A stretch of DNA of 64,000 bases, taken from NCBI RefSeq assembly GCF_006385685.1, contig NZ_VFRP01000001.1:124001-188000 (forward strand), in the 5' to 3' direction. The number at the start of each line of letters is the position of its first letter. Positions within the stretch are counted from its first letter, which is position 1. Below, piece after piece: positions 55,738-64,000 of the stretch. The notes under the pieces were generated by a model. It made no database searches and was not told the DNA's origin. It saw only the letters and a program-made list of their open reading frames with translations. The stretch is from Amaricoccus solimangrovi. Lineage in GTDB: Bacteria; Pseudomonadota; Alphaproteobacteria; Rhodobacterales; Rhodobacteraceae. The translations under genes and the position numbers were made by a program.

Positions 55738-56322
55738 ATGACCGAGAAGCTCAGCATCGCCGTCGTCGAGCAGGATCACGAGCGCGCGCTCATGATCATC
55801 GACGGGCTGCGCGACGCGGGCGATTACGAGATCAGCGTGATCGGCGACGTGACGGGACTCGCCCGGCGGCTCGCGGCGCTCGCGCCCGATGTCGTGCTGA
55901 TCGACCTCGAAAGCCCCGACCGCGACGTGGTGGACGCGCTGACCCTCGCCTCGGCGCCGGGGGACCGGCCGGTGGCGATGTTCGTCGACCGGTCCGACAG
56001 CGGCGTCATGCGCGCCGCGATCGAGGCCGGGGTCAGCGCCTATGTCGTCGCGGGATTGAGCCGCGAGCGGATCAAGCCGGTGCTGGAGGCCGCGATCGCG
56101 CGGTTCCACGTCGTGGCAAGGCTCCGGACCGAACTCGCCGCGACCAAGGCCGCGCTCGAGGAGCGCAAGACCGTCGACCGGGCCAAGGGCATGCTGATGA
56201 AGGCCAAGGGCATCGGCGAGGAGGAGGCCTACGCGCTGCTGCGCAAGACCGCGATGGCGCAGGGGCGCAAGGTCGTGGAGGTGGCGCGGGCGCTCATCAC
56301 GGCGGCGGATCTGCTCAAATGA
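55738..56322 (+). CDS. nasT: ANTAR-domain response regulator NasT
   Basis: 194 residues. N-terminal receiver-like domain (SIAVVEQDHERALMIIDGL; the position-54-type Asp in VLIDLESPD) followed by a C-terminal ANTAR RNA-binding domain (about 135-192: ALEERKTVDRAKGMLMKAKG, then EEEAYALLRKTAM and VARALITAADLL). NasT binds two-hairpin leader RNAs and prevents terminator formation, activating nitrate assimilation genes. Its stop overlaps the nasS start as ATGA, the known NasS-NasT pair arrangement. Confidence 0.95.
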   Translation: MTEKLSIAVVEQDHERALMIIDGLRDAGDYEISVIGDVTGLARRLAALAPDVVLIDLESPDRDVVDALTLASAPGDRPVAMFVDRSDSGVMRAAIEAGVSAYVVAGLSRERIKPVLEAAIARFHVVARLRTELAATKAALEERKTVDRAKGMLMKAKGIGEEEAYALLRKTAMAQGRKVVEVARALITAADLLK

Positions 56323-57479
56323 GCCGGGCGGTCAACTGCGGCTTCGTGCCGCTCGTCGACGCGGCGCCGCTCGTCATCGCGGCCGAGATCGGCTTCGCCG
56401 CCGAGGAGGGGCTGAGCCTCGCGCTGCACCGCGAGGTCTCCTGGGCGACGCTGCGCGACAAGCTGATCTGGGGCGGCTACGACGCGGCGCACATGCTGGC
56501 GCCGGTCATCGTCGCGCAGAGCGGCGGCGTCGGCGTCGGGGACGAGCCGCTCGACGCGCTGATGATGCTCTCGGTCAATGGCCAGGTGATCGGCGTCGGC
56601 CCCGATCTCGCGGCGGGAATGCGCGCCCGCGCGCCGGGCTTTCTCGACGCGCGGGCGACCGGCGCGGCGCTGCTCGCCGCCTCCGAGGGGCGGCGGCTTC
56701 GCGTCGGCGTGCCGTTTCCCTTCTCGACCCACGCGCTCCTGATGGCGCGCTGGTTCGAGGGGCTCGGCGCGGGGCGGGTCGAGCTTGCCACCGTGCCGCC
56801 GCCCCGGATGGCGCGGGCGATGGCGGCGGGGGAGGTGGACGCCTTCTGCGTCGGCGAGCCCTGGGGCAGCGTCGCGGTCGAGCAGGGGACGGCGGAACTG
56901 ATCCTGCCCGGGGCCGCGATCTGGCAGTTCGCGCCCGAGAAGGCGCTCGCGATGCCGCGCGCGGCGGTCGAGGCGGAGCCGGAGATCGCCGCGGCGCTGA
57001 TGCGCGCGGTCTGGCGCGCGGCGCGCTGGCTGGGCGATCCGGCCAATCTGATGACGGCGGCCGAACTGCTCGGGCGGCCCGCCTGTCTCGACCTTTCGCC
57101 CGAGATCATCGAACGCGCGCTGCGCGGCCGGCTGGTGATCGACCGGGACGGGGCCGAGGCGCCGGTGCCGCGCCTTGTCGAGTTCTTCGACGCCGCCGCG
57201 ACCTTTCCGTGGCGGAGCCAGGGGCTGCTGATCGCCGACTGGCTGGCGCGGCTCACCGGCGCGGACCGCGCGCGGCTGCGCGCCGCCGCGCGCGCCGCGT
57301 TCCGCACCGATCTCTACCGCGCCGTCCTGGGCCCGATCGGCGCCGACCTGCCCGGCGCCTCGGAGAAGCTCGAAGGCGCGATGGCGGTGCCCACGGCGGT
57401 CGCCTCCACGCTCGGCGGGCTGGTGCTCGGGCCGGACCGCTTCTTCGACGGAACGGTGTTCGATCCGTCGGACGCGTGA
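56319..57479 (+). CDS. nasS: Nitrate/nitrite sensor protein NasS
   Basis: 386 residues, a CmpA/NrtA-type periplasmic-binding fold without signal peptide, so cytoplasmic. Signatures: VNCGFVPLVDAAPLVIAAEIGFAAEEGL, GGYDAAHMLAPVIVA, GVPFPFSTHALLMARWF and FCVGEPWGSVAVEQG. NasS binds nitrate or nitrite and, without it, sequesters NasT. The absence of an N-terminal signal distinguishes it from the transport protein NrtA downstream. It is translationally coupled to nasT. Confidence 0.93.
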   Translation: MSRAVNCGFVPLVDAAPLVIAAEIGFAAEEGLSLALHREVSWATLRDKLIWGGYDAAHMLAPVIVAQSGGVGVGDEPLDALMMLSVNGQVIGVGPDLAAGMRARAPGFLDARATGAALLAASEGRRLRVGVPFPFSTHALLMARWFEGLGAGRVELATVPPPRMARAMAAGEVDAFCVGEPWGSVAVEQGTAELILPGAAIWQFAPEKALAMPRAAVEAEPEIAAALMRAVWRAARWLGDPANLMTAAELLGRPACLDLSPEIIERALRGRLVIDRDGAEAPVPRLVEFFDAAATFPWRSQGLLIADWLARLTGADRARLRAAARAAFRTDLYRAVLGPIGADLPGASEKLEGAMAVPTAVASTLGGLVLGPDRFFDGTVFDPSDA

Positions 57480-57629
57480 ATCGCGCGCGAAGGGCGGGGG
57501 TTCGCGCGCAAATTCTGGTCAGTCGCGCCGCGGAACTGCCTCACGTGTGAGCAGACGCGCATAAACGCGGCCTCCGGAGCTTTTCCGGGATTGCGCGGCG
57601 GAAACGATTCGGACTAACCAGGAATCACA

Positions 57630-57680
57630 GGCGGCCCAACGAGGGGCCTGCCTTCAGAGATACCGCCCCGACGCGGGGGC
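57630..57680 (+). promoter_or_regulatory. NasT-responsive (ANTAR) RNA leader hairpins
   Basis: Within the 320-bp gene-free stretch before nrtA: hairpin 1 at 57630-57652 has a hexaloop AACGAG with A at position 1 and G at position 4, the ANTAR-target signature; hairpin 2 at 57665-57680 has a 5-bp stem and hexaloop GACGCG with G at position 4 but G instead of A at position 1. They are followed 10 nt later by an intrinsic terminator. 57480-57629 shows no gene and no clear sigma-54 site. Confidence 0.75.
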
Positions 57681-57689
57681 ACAGGCAAA

Positions 57690-57735
57690 GCCGCCTGATC
57701 CGTGCGAAGCAACGCGCAGGATCGGCGGCTTTTTT
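57690..57735 (+). terminator. Leader terminator in front of nrtA
   Basis: Long stem GCCGCC-GATCC pairing with GGATC-GGCGGC (57690-57729, one bulge) followed by six T (57730-57735), 64 bp upstream of nrtA: the conditional terminator expected behind an ANTAR leader. 57690-57697 is also exactly complementary to 57628-57635 at the 5' side of hairpin 1. Confidence 0.88.
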
Positions 57736-57799
57736 CGTTTCTGCCCAGCCCTCGGAGTCCGGCAAGGCCCGGATCCCGATCCAGCCATACGGGACAGCC

Positions 57800-59161
57800 A
57801 TGCGCCATATCCTCCCGGGCACAGCCCTTGTGCTCATCACCGCCCTCGCCGCGCGCGCCGAGCCGCTGCCGGTCGAGAAGGACGAACTCACGCTCGGTTT
57901 CATCAAGCTCACCGACATGGCGCCGCTCGCCATCGCCTACGAGAAGCATTTCTTCGAGGACGAGGGGCTCTACGTGCGTCTGGAGGCCCAGGCGAACTGG
58001 AAGGTGCTGCTGAACCGCGTCATCTCGGGCGAGCTCGACGGCGCGCAGATGCTCGCGGGCCAGCCGCTCGCCGCGACCGTGGGCTACGGCACCAAGGCCC
58101 ATATCGTGACGCCGTTCTCGATGGACCTGAACGGCAACGCGATCACGGTCTCGAACGCCGTCTGGGACCTGATGGCGCCGGAGATCCCGGCCGGCCCCGA
58201 CGGCAAGCCCGCGCATCCGATCTCGGCCGCGGCGCTCGCCCCGGCGATCCAGGCGGCGCACGAGGCCGGCAATCCGTTCAACATGGGCATGGTCTTTCCG
58301 GTCTCGACCCACAATTACGAGATCCGCTACTGGCTCGCCGCGGGCGGGCTGAACCCGGGCTTCTACGGCAAGGGCGATGCGAAGGGGCAGATCGGGGCCG
58401 AGGTGCTGCTCTCGGTCACGCCGCCGCCGCAGATGCCGGCGACGCTCGAGGCGGGCACGATCGCGGGCTATTCGGTGGGCGAGCCGTGGAACCAGGCGGC
58501 GGTGTTCAAGCGCATCGGCCGGCCGGTGATCACCGACGAGGAGATCTTCGAGGACAATCCCGAGAAGGTCTTCGGGCTGACGGCGGAATTCACCGAGAGA
58601 TATCCCAACACCACGCTCGCGCTCACCAAGGCGCTGATCCGCGCGGTCGAATGGCTCGACGCCGACAATGGCGCCAACCGCGCCGAGGCGGCGGAGATCC
58701 TGTCGCATTCCGCCTATGTCGGCGCCGACGAGGAGGTGATCGCCAATTCGATGACCGGCACCTTCGCCTTCGGCGCGGATGACGTGCGCCCGGCGCCGGA
58801 CTTCAACATCTTCTTCCGCGACCACGCGAGTTATCCCTACTATTCCGACGCGGTCTGGACGCTGACGCAGATGCGCCGCTGGGGGCAGATCCCCGAGGCG
58901 AAGCCCGACGCCTGGTACGACGAGACCGCGAAGGCGGTCTACAAGCCCGCGATCTACGAAGAGGCGGCGCGGCTGCTGATCGGGGAGGGCCGGGCGCGGG
59001 CCGAGGACTTTCCCTTCGGCACCGACGGCTACAAGCCGCCGAGCGCGGCCTTCATAGACCATGTCGAATACGACGGCCGCCTTCCCAACGACTACCTCGC
59101 GAAATTCCCGATCGGGCTCAAGGGCGGGCAGACCGTCACCAGCGCCGGCGTGCAGGGCTGA
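57800..59161 (+). CDS. nrtA: Nitrate ABC transporter substrate-binding protein
   Basis: 453 residues, CmpA/NrtA family. A signal peptide is seen ([16 protein letters not shown]). Ligand-binding landmarks match NasS but in secreted form: [57 protein letters not shown] and [14 protein letters not shown]. It binds nitrate in the periplasm and delivers it to NrtB. First gene of the operon behind the leader; nrtB starts 12 bp later. Confidence 0.94.
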   Translation: MRHILPGTALVLITALAARAEPLPVEKDELTLGFIKLTDMAPLAIAYEKHFFEDEGLYVRLEAQANWKVLLNRVISGELDGAQMLAGQPLAATVGYGTKAHIVTPFSMDLNGNAITVSNAVWDLMAPEIPAGPDGKPAHPISAAALAPAIQAAHEAGNPFNMGMVFPVSTHNYEIRYWLAAGGLNPGFYGKGDAKGQIGAEVLLSVTPPPQMPATLEAGTIAGYSVGEPWNQAAVFKRIGRPVITDEEIFEDNPEKVFGLTAEFTERYPNTTLALTKALIRAVEWLDADNGANRAEAAEILSHSAYVGADEEVIANSMTGTFAFGADDVRPAPDFNIFFRDHASYPYYSDAVWTLTQMRRWGQIPEAKPDAWYDETAKAVYKPAIYEEAARLLIGEGRARAEDFPFGTDGYKPPSAAFIDHVEYDGRLPNDYLAKFPIGLKGGQTVTSAGVQG

Positions 59162-59173
59162 TGGAGATCTGAC

Positions 59174-60238
59174 ATGACCCTCGTTCTCGACACCACCGAA
59201 GCCGATCACCGCCGCGCCCGGCGCGTGGCGCGGGCGGCCAGGATCGCCGGCGTGCTGGAGACGCTCGGCCTCGGCTTCCTCGCCCCGCTCGTGAAGGCGC
59301 TCGCCGGCGACGATCCGGCCGGCAACCTCAGGAGCTTCGCCCGCCTGCTCGGCATCCCGCTGATCGCGATCGCGCTCTTCCTTCTCGCCTGGGGCCAGCT
59401 CGCGCCCCGGGTGCAGACCTCGCTCGGCGCGCTGCCGGGGCCGGGGGCGGTCTGGGAGCAGGCGGTCGCGCTGCACGGCGACTACCTGATCGACCAGCAG
59501 AAGCGCGCCGAGTTCCACGCCCGCGAGGCCGCGCGCAACGCGGAGCTCGCGGCGGCGGGCAAGCCGGTCAAGACCCACGCCTATACCGGCGCGCCGACCT
59601 TCTACGCGCAGATCTGGACCTCGATCCGGACCGTGCTCTTCGGCTTCGCGATCGCCACGCTCTTCGCGGTGCCGGTCGGCATCCTCTGCGGCCTCTCGCC
59701 CACGGTGAACCTCGGGCTGACGCCGCTCATCCAGATCTTCAAGCCGGTCTCGCCGCTCGCCTGGCTGCCGATCGTCACGATGGTGGTCTCCGCGCTCTAC
59801 CACACGACGAGCGGCGGGCTGCCGAAGAGCTTCCTCGTCTCCGCGATCACGGTGACGCTCTGCTCGCTCTGGCCGACGCTCATCAACACCGGGGTCGGCG
59901 TCGCCTCGATCGACAAGGATCTGCTGAACGTCAGCCGCGTGCTCCGTCTCTCGACCTGGACCAAGATCACCAAGCTCGTGCTGCCCTCGGCGCTGCCGCT
60001 CATCTTCACCGGGCTCAGGCTCTCGCTCGGCGTTGGCTGGATGGTGCTGATCGCCGCGGAAATGCTCGCGCAGAACCCCGGTCTCGGCAAGTTCGTCTGG
60101 GACGAGTTCCAGAACGGCAGTTCGAACAGCCTGGCGCGGATCATGGTCGCGGTGCTGACGATCGGCATCATCGGCTTCCTGCTCGACCGGATCATGTTCG
60201 CGATCCAGTCGGCGGTCTCCACCTCGACCCGGCGGTGA
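59174..60238 (+). CDS. nrtB: Nitrate ABC transporter permease
   Basis: 354 residues, binding-protein-dependent transport permease with an N-terminal extension of about 140 residues carrying one helix and a hydrophilic part, then the five- to six-helix core ([36 protein letters not shown] and the EAA-like [21 protein letters not shown]). It pairs with the ATPase downstream. Its stop overlaps a GTG of the next gene. Confidence 0.93.
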   Translation: MTLVLDTTEADHRRARRVARAARIAGVLETLGLGFLAPLVKALAGDDPAGNLRSFARLLGIPLIAIALFLLAWGQLAPRVQTSLGALPGPGAVWEQAVALHGDYLIDQQKRAEFHAREAARNAELAAAGKPVKTHAYTGAPTFYAQIWTSIRTVLFGFAIATLFAVPVGILCGLSPTVNLGLTPLIQIFKPVSPLAWLPIVTMVVSALYHTTSGGLPKSFLVSAITVTLCSLWPTLINTGVGVASIDKDLLNVSRVLRLSTWTKITKLVLPSALPLIFTGLRLSLGVGWMVLIAAEMLAQNPGLGKFVWDEFQNGSSNSLARIMVAVLTIGIIGFLLDRIMFAIQSAVSTSTRR

Positions 60239-60243
60239 GCGCG

Positions 60244-61893
60244 ATGGCGATCCTCGAATTCCGCGGCGTTTCCAAGGGCCACGGGGGAACCCCGGTCCTC
60301 AGGGACATCTCCCTCTCGGTCGAAAAGGGCCAGTTCGTCGCGATCCTCGGCTTCTCGGGAACCGGCAAGACCACGCTCATGAACCTCGTCGCCGGCCTCA
60401 CGGCCCCCGACGCCGGCGAGGTGCGCTTCAAGGGCGCGCCCGTGACCGAACCCGCCCCCGAGCGCGCGCTCGTGTTCCAGTCCTACGCGCTGATGCCCTG
60501 GCTCTCGGTCGCCGACAACATCGGCCTCGCCGTCGACGCGGTGCACAAGGGCAGGCCGAAGGCCGAGCGCCGCGCCCTCGTCGACCGCTACATCGCGATG
60601 GTGGGCCTCGCCCACGCCCGCGACCGCAAGCCATCCGAGCTTTCGGGCGGCATGCGCCAGCGCGTCTCGGTCGCCCGCGCGCTCGCGATGGAGCCGGAGA
60701 TGCTGCTGATGGACGAGCCGCTCTCGGCGCTCGACGCGCTGACGCGGGCCAATCTCGCCGACGAGATCGAGCGGATCTGGGAGGCGGAGCGGCGCACGGT
60801 CGTGATGATCACCAACGACGTGGACGAGGCGCTGATCCTCGCCGACCGCGTGCTGGTGCTGAACCCCGACGGCACGCTCGGCCCGGACGTGACGGTGACG
60901 CTGCCCCGGCCGCGCGACCGGATGGCGCTGAATGACAACCCGGTGTTCAAGGCGATGCGGGCCGAGATCACGCAGTATCTGATGGACGTGGGCATCGCCG
61001 CGAAGGCGCCCGCGGTCCGCCAGCTTCCCGTCGTCACCCCCCGGCACGCGCTCCCCGCGGCCTATGCCCAGGCGGCGAAGGGCGTGGCGGACGAGCGCTA
61101 TCTCCAGTTCTCCCAGCTCTACAAGACCTATGCGACGCCGAAAGGGCCGCTCACCGTCGTGAAGGACTACAACCTCACGATGAAGAAGGGCGAGTTCGTC
61201 TCGGTCATCGGCCATTCGGGCTGCGGCAAGTCGACCGTGCTGACGATGGCCGCCGGGCTCAACGCGATCTCCTCCGGCGCGATCATCCTCGACGGCACCC
61301 ACGTCCAGGGCGCCGATCCCGAGCGCGCGGTGGTGTTCCAGAGCCCGAACCTGATGCCCTGGCTGACCGCGCGGGAGAATGTCGCGATCGGCGCCGACCG
61401 GGTCTATCCGAAGGCGAGCCGCGCCGAGCGGCAGGAGGTGGTGGAATACTATCTCGAGAAGGTCGGCCTCGGCGATGCGATGAACCGGCTCGCCTCGGAC
61501 ATGTCGAACGGGATGCGCCAGCGCGTCGGCATCGCCCGCGCCTTCGCGCTCTCGCCGAAGCTCCTGCTGCTCGACGAGCCCTTCGGGATGCTCGACAGCC
61601 TGACCCGCTGGGAACTCCAGGAAGTGCTGATGGAGGTCTGGAGCCAGACCCGCGTCACCGCGATCTGCGTCACCCACGACGTCGACGAGGCGATCCTGCT
61701 CTCCGACCGCGTCGTGATGATGACGAACGGGCCGGAGGCGACGATCGGGCGGATCGTCGAGGTCGACCTCGCCCGGCCCCGCACCCGCAAGGCGCTGGTC
61801 GAGCATCCCGACTACTACCGCTACCGCGCCTCGGTGCTCGGCTTCCTCGAGGAATACGAGCATGGCGCCCATTCGAAGAAGGAGGTGGCGTGA
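60244..61893 (+). CDS. Nitrate ABC transporter ATPase, two fused ATP-binding cassettes
   Basis: 549 residues: two complete ABC modules in tandem, each of the nitrate/sulfonate class. Module 1: Walker A GFSGTGKTT, Q-loop VFQSYALMPWL, signature LSGGMRQR, Walker B LLMDEPLSALD. Module 2 (from about residue 290): Walker A GHSGCGKST, VFQSPNLMPWL, signature MSNGMRQR (LSGG is MSNG), Walker B LLLLDEPFGMLD. In cyanobacteria and many bacteria these are separate (NrtC and NrtD) and NrtC has a C-terminal nitrate-binding domain, which is absent here. The start may be GTG 60235, overlapping the nrtB stop, or ATG 60244. The end overlaps the GAF gene start. Confidence 0.92.
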   Translation: MAILEFRGVSKGHGGTPVLRDISLSVEKGQFVAILGFSGTGKTTLMNLVAGLTAPDAGEVRFKGAPVTEPAPERALVFQSYALMPWLSVADNIGLAVDAVHKGRPKAERRALVDRYIAMVGLAHARDRKPSELSGGMRQRVSVARALAMEPEMLLMDEPLSALDALTRANLADEIERIWEAERRTVVMITNDVDEALILADRVLVLNPDGTLGPDVTVTLPRPRDRMALNDNPVFKAMRAEITQYLMDVGIAAKAPAVRQLPVVTPRHALPAAYAQAAKGVADERYLQFSQLYKTYATPKGPLTVVKDYNLTMKKGEFVSVIGHSGCGKSTVLTMAAGLNAISSGAIILDGTHVQGADPERAVVFQSPNLMPWLTARENVAIGADRVYPKASRAERQEVVEYYLEKVGLGDAMNRLASDMSNGMRQRVGIARAFALSPKLLLLDEPFGMLDSLTRWELQEVLMEVWSQTRVTAICVTHDVDEAILLSDRVVMMTNGPEATIGRIVEVDLARPRTRKALVEHPDYYRYRASVLGFLEEYEHGAHSKKEVA

Positions 61894-62840
61894 TGGCCCC
61901 GCTCGATGCCCGCGTCACGGGGGCGTTCCTCCAGGCGGCGGAGGTCTGGATCCCGGATCCGGCCGGCGAATATCTGGTCCGGGCCGAGGGCGCCTATGGC
62001 CCGCACGAGAGCTTCGGCGGCGTCAGCGGCGAGCATGGCTTCGCCCGGGGCGAGGGGCTGCCGGGCCGGGCCTGGGCCGAGGCGCGCCCCTTCGTGCTGA
62101 CCGATCTCTCCGACCCGCGCTTCTTCCGCGCCGAGGCGGCGCGCTCGGCCGGGCTCGGCGCGGCGGCGGCGCTGCCGGTCTTCTCGGACGGCGCGCTCAA
62201 GGGCGTGCTGGTGCTCTTCTGCGGCGCCGATCCCGGCCATGCCGGGGCGCTCGAACTCTGGCACGCCGGGGATGCCCCGGACGCGGTGATGCGGCTCGAG
62301 GGTGGCTATTACGGCGCGGACGACACCTTCCGCGAGGTTTCGGAGCGGACCACCTTCGCCCGCGGCAAGGGCCTGCCGGGCGGGGTCTGGGGCGCGCGCG
62401 CGCCGATGCTGATGCGTGACCTGAGCGCCGCGCGCGGCTTCCTGCGCGCGGAGAGCGCGGCGAAGGCCGGGCTTACCACCGGCCTCGGCATCCCGGTATT
62501 CACGCCCGGGAAGGACGCCTGGGCGGTGACGCTCCTCTCCGCCGCCCGCTCGCCTGTGGCGCGCCGGTTCGAGATCTGGGACGTCACCGCCGGGCGCGGC
62601 GGCCAGAAGGCGGTCGCGACGCTCGTTGACGGGCTCTGCGACACCGAGGGCGCGCTCTGGACGCGCGAGCGGCGGATCGAGCCCTGGCAGGGTCCGGTCG
62701 GCCGCGCGCTCGCCACCGCCGCGCCGGTCGTCGAGGCCAATCCCGCCACCGCGCCGGCCGGTGTCCGCTACGAGGGCATGGTCGCGCTTCCGATCCATCC
62801 GCAGGGCGAGGTGGCGCGCGTCGTCGCCTGGTTCTTCTGA
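61893..62840 (+). CDS. Tandem GAF-like domain protein of the nitrate operon
   Basis: 315 residues. Two GAF-like segments are visible: FARGEGLPGRAWAEARPFVL and GLGAAAALPVFSDGALKGVLVLF (about residues 50-108), and FARGKGLPGGVWGARAPMLM with TGLGIPVFTPGKDAW (about 150-212), plus a shorter third related piece near the end (WQGPVGRALATAAPVV, MVALPIHPQG). GAF modules bind small ligands or sense redox state. AAGGAGGTGG precedes ATG 61893. It sits between the ATPase and nirB in the same operon, so a sensing or accessory role in nitrate assimilation is likely but unproven. Confidence 0.8.
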   Translation: MAPLDARVTGAFLQAAEVWIPDPAGEYLVRAEGAYGPHESFGGVSGEHGFARGEGLPGRAWAEARPFVLTDLSDPRFFRAEAARSAGLGAAAALPVFSDGALKGVLVLFCGADPGHAGALELWHAGDAPDAVMRLEGGYYGADDTFREVSERTTFARGKGLPGGVWGARAPMLMRDLSAARGFLRAESAAKAGLTTGLGIPVFTPGKDAWAVTLLSAARSPVARRFEIWDVTAGRGGQKAVATLVDGLCDTEGALWTRERRIEPWQGPVGRALATAAPVVEANPATAPAGVRYEGMVALPIHPQGEVARVVAWFF

Positions 62841-62858
62841 CATCCGAGGGAAACTGAC

Positions 62859-64000
62859 ATGACGGAGAAACTCGTCGTCATCGGTGCCGGCATGGCCTCG
62901 GGCCGCGCGCTGGAGCACCTGTTCGAGACCGATCCCGGCGCCTACGAGGTGACGCTGTTCAATGGCGAGCCGAGGGGCAACTACAACCGCCTGATGCTCT
63001 CCCCCGTGCTCTCGGGCGAGAAGAGCTACGAGGAGATCGTCACCCATGACGATGCCTGGTACGCGGAGAACCGGGTCACGACCCGCTTCGGCGAGGCGGT
63101 GACGAAGATCGACCGCGAGCGCAAGGTCGTCGTCTCGAAGGGCGGCGAGACGCCCTATGACAAGCTCCTGATCGCGACCGGTTCCTATCCGTTCATCCTG
63201 CCGCTGCCGGGCAAGGATCTCGACGGGGTGATCGCCTTCCGCGACATCGACGACGTGGGCAGGATGCTCGGCGCCGCGGAACTGCCGGAGGCGAAGGCGG
63301 TGGTGATCGGCGGCGGCCTCCTCGGCCTCGAGGCCGCGGCCGGACTCCGGCTGCGCGGCATGGAGGTCACGGTCCTGCACGTGATGGGCCATCTGATGGA
63401 GCGCCAGCTCGACCCCTCCGCCGGCTATCTGCTGGCGAAGGATCTGGAGCGCCGCGGCATCCGCGTGCATTGCAAGGCGCAGACCAAGGCGATCCTCGGC
63501 CAGAACCGCGTCGAGGGCGTGCTGCTCGAGGACGGGACCGTCTACGAGGCCGACATCGTCGTGATGGCGGTCGGCATCCGCCCCGAGACCCGGCTCGCCC
63601 GCGACGCCGGGATCGAGATCGAGCGCGGCATCACCGTGGACGACGCGATGCGCACCTCCGATCCGGATATCCTCGCGATCGGCGAATGCGTCGAGCACCG
63701 GGGCATGCTCTACGGGCTGGTCGCGCCGCTCTACGATCAGGCGAAGGTGGTGGCCCGGACGCTGCTCGCGGACGAGGCGGTCTTCCTGCCGGTCGAGCTC
63801 TCGACCAAGCTCAAGGTCACCGGCTGCGACCTCTTCTCCGCCGGCGATTTCTCGGAAGGCCCCGACCGCGAGGAGATCGTGTTCCGCGACGCGGCCCGCG
63901 GCGTCTACAAGCGGCTGGTCCTGAAGGACAACACGATCATCGGCGCGGTCATGTACGGCGATACCGCCGACGGTTCGTGGTTCCTCTCGAAGATCAAGGC
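62859..64000 (+). CDS. nirB: Nitrite reductase large subunit, N-terminal part
   Basis: Starts at ATG 62859 with GAGGGAAA upstream and continues past the window end; about 380 residues are visible. Two dinucleotide folds are seen: FAD site VVIGAGMASGRALEHL at the start and NAD(P)H site AVVIGGGLLGLEAAAGL near residue 145; also NYNRLMLSPVLSGEK and LLIATGSYPFILPLPG. These match the assimilatory NAD(P)H nitrite reductase large subunit (NirB/NasB-type), which in full length also carries a 2Fe-2S and a siroheme domain outside the window. It reduces nitrite to ammonium, the end of this operon's pathway. Confidence 0.93.
   Translation, partial: MTEKLVVIGAGMASGRALEHLFETDPGAYEVTLFNGEPRGNYNRLMLSPVLSGEKSYEEIVTHDDAWYAENRVTTRFGEAVTKIDRERKVVVSKGGETPYDKLLIATGSYPFILPLPGKDLDGVIAFRDIDDVGRMLGAAELPEAKAVVIGGGLLGLEAAAGLRLRGMEVTVLHVMGHLMERQLDPSAGYLLAKDLERRGIRVHCKAQTKAILGQNRVEGVLLEDGTVYEADIVVMAVGIRPETRLARDAGIEIERGITVDDAMRTSDPDILAIGECVEHRGMLYGLVAPLYDQAKVVARTLLADEAVFLPVELSTKLKVTGCDLFSAGDFSEGPDREEIVFRDAARGVYKRLVLKDNTIIGAVMYGDTADGSWFLSKIK

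Noticed and set aside
57480..57629. Sigma-54 promoter before the nitrate leader
   Set aside because: No GG-N10-GC element with the expected flanks was found.
57614..59803. Long minus-strand frame opposite nrtA and nrtB
   Set aside because: Antisense shadow with Arg/Asp-rich low complexity; it also runs through the leader terminator.

Overview
The window is a high-GC (roughly 70% by eye), densely packed chromosomal segment of an alphaproteobacterium, most likely of the order Rhodobacterales. The reasons are the class II (B12-dependent) ribonucleotide reductase, DUF6314- and DUF6280-like small proteins typical of that group, a consensus CtrA box, a FlgN/CheL/FliK/FlgD flagellar block, and a NasT/NasS-controlled nitrate assimilation operon. 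No insertion sequence, phage, integrase or CRISPR array was seen. Many genes overlap by ATGA, GTGA or TGATG, so long polycistronic units are the rule, and several starts are GTG or TTG. All product names come from recognising motifs in the translated sequence, not from database searches.

Layout. 1-6.4 kb: end of nrdJ, osmC-like gene, rnd, a purB/deoxyinosine-glycosylase pair, DUF6314 and a short-chain dehydrogenase. 6.5-9.3 kb: flagellar genes (FlgN-like, CheL/FlgJ-like rod protein, fliK, flgD). 9.3-18 kb: CoA-transferase, UvrD-type helicase, then cysS-cimA-phytoene-synthase-like in one overlapping run, and an MFS transporter. 18.4-24.9 kb: hydroxyacid reductase and the rod-shape operon mreB-mreC-mreD-mrdA-rodA. 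25.1-26.8 kb: a one-gene AT-rich island encoding an OLD-like ATPase/TOPRIM protein. 26.8-29.6 kb: leuA with a leucine-rich leader peptide, a strong terminator, and rlmB. 29.7-32.7 kb: a LacI-type repressor divergent from a secreted triple-repeat protein, an M48 lipoprotein protease, and tRNA-Tyr. 32.9-38.8 kb: FAH-family hydrolase, then a his cluster (hisB-hisH ... hisA-lysE-hisF-hisE) interrupted by a transporter and by an RTX-like/DUF2147 gene pair. 38.9-46.5 kb: DUF2237, an ABC exporter with its AttH-like partner, a rhomboid protease, and several small proteins. 46.6-50.7 kb: GAP-family membrane protein and dnaE. 51-55.6 kb: a BMP-type nucleoside ABC importer. 55.7-64 kb: nasT-nasS, a structured RNA leader with intrinsic terminator, nrtA-nrtB-nrtCD-GAF protein-nirB (truncated by the window end).

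How genes work together. The last 8 kb reads as a regulatory circuit: NasS (nitrate sensor) holds NasT (ANTAR protein), and NasT would act on the hairpin leader in front of nrtA to allow read-through into the nitrate transporter and nitrite reductase genes. leuA appears to sense leucine through a leaderless 28-codon peptide containing five consecutive Leu codons. The LacI regulator has two perfect 12-bp palindromic operators flanking the promoter of the repeat protein, so that protein is very probably its main target. The mre/mrd block makes the elongasome. The his genes encode the middle and late steps of histidine synthesis.

The observations most worth following are the leuA leader, the LacI/triple-repeat locus, the OLD-like island, the NasT leader RNA, the CtrA-boxed gene of unknown function, the mutually exclusive hairpins near 18.35 kb, and the sudden base-composition change inside cysS.
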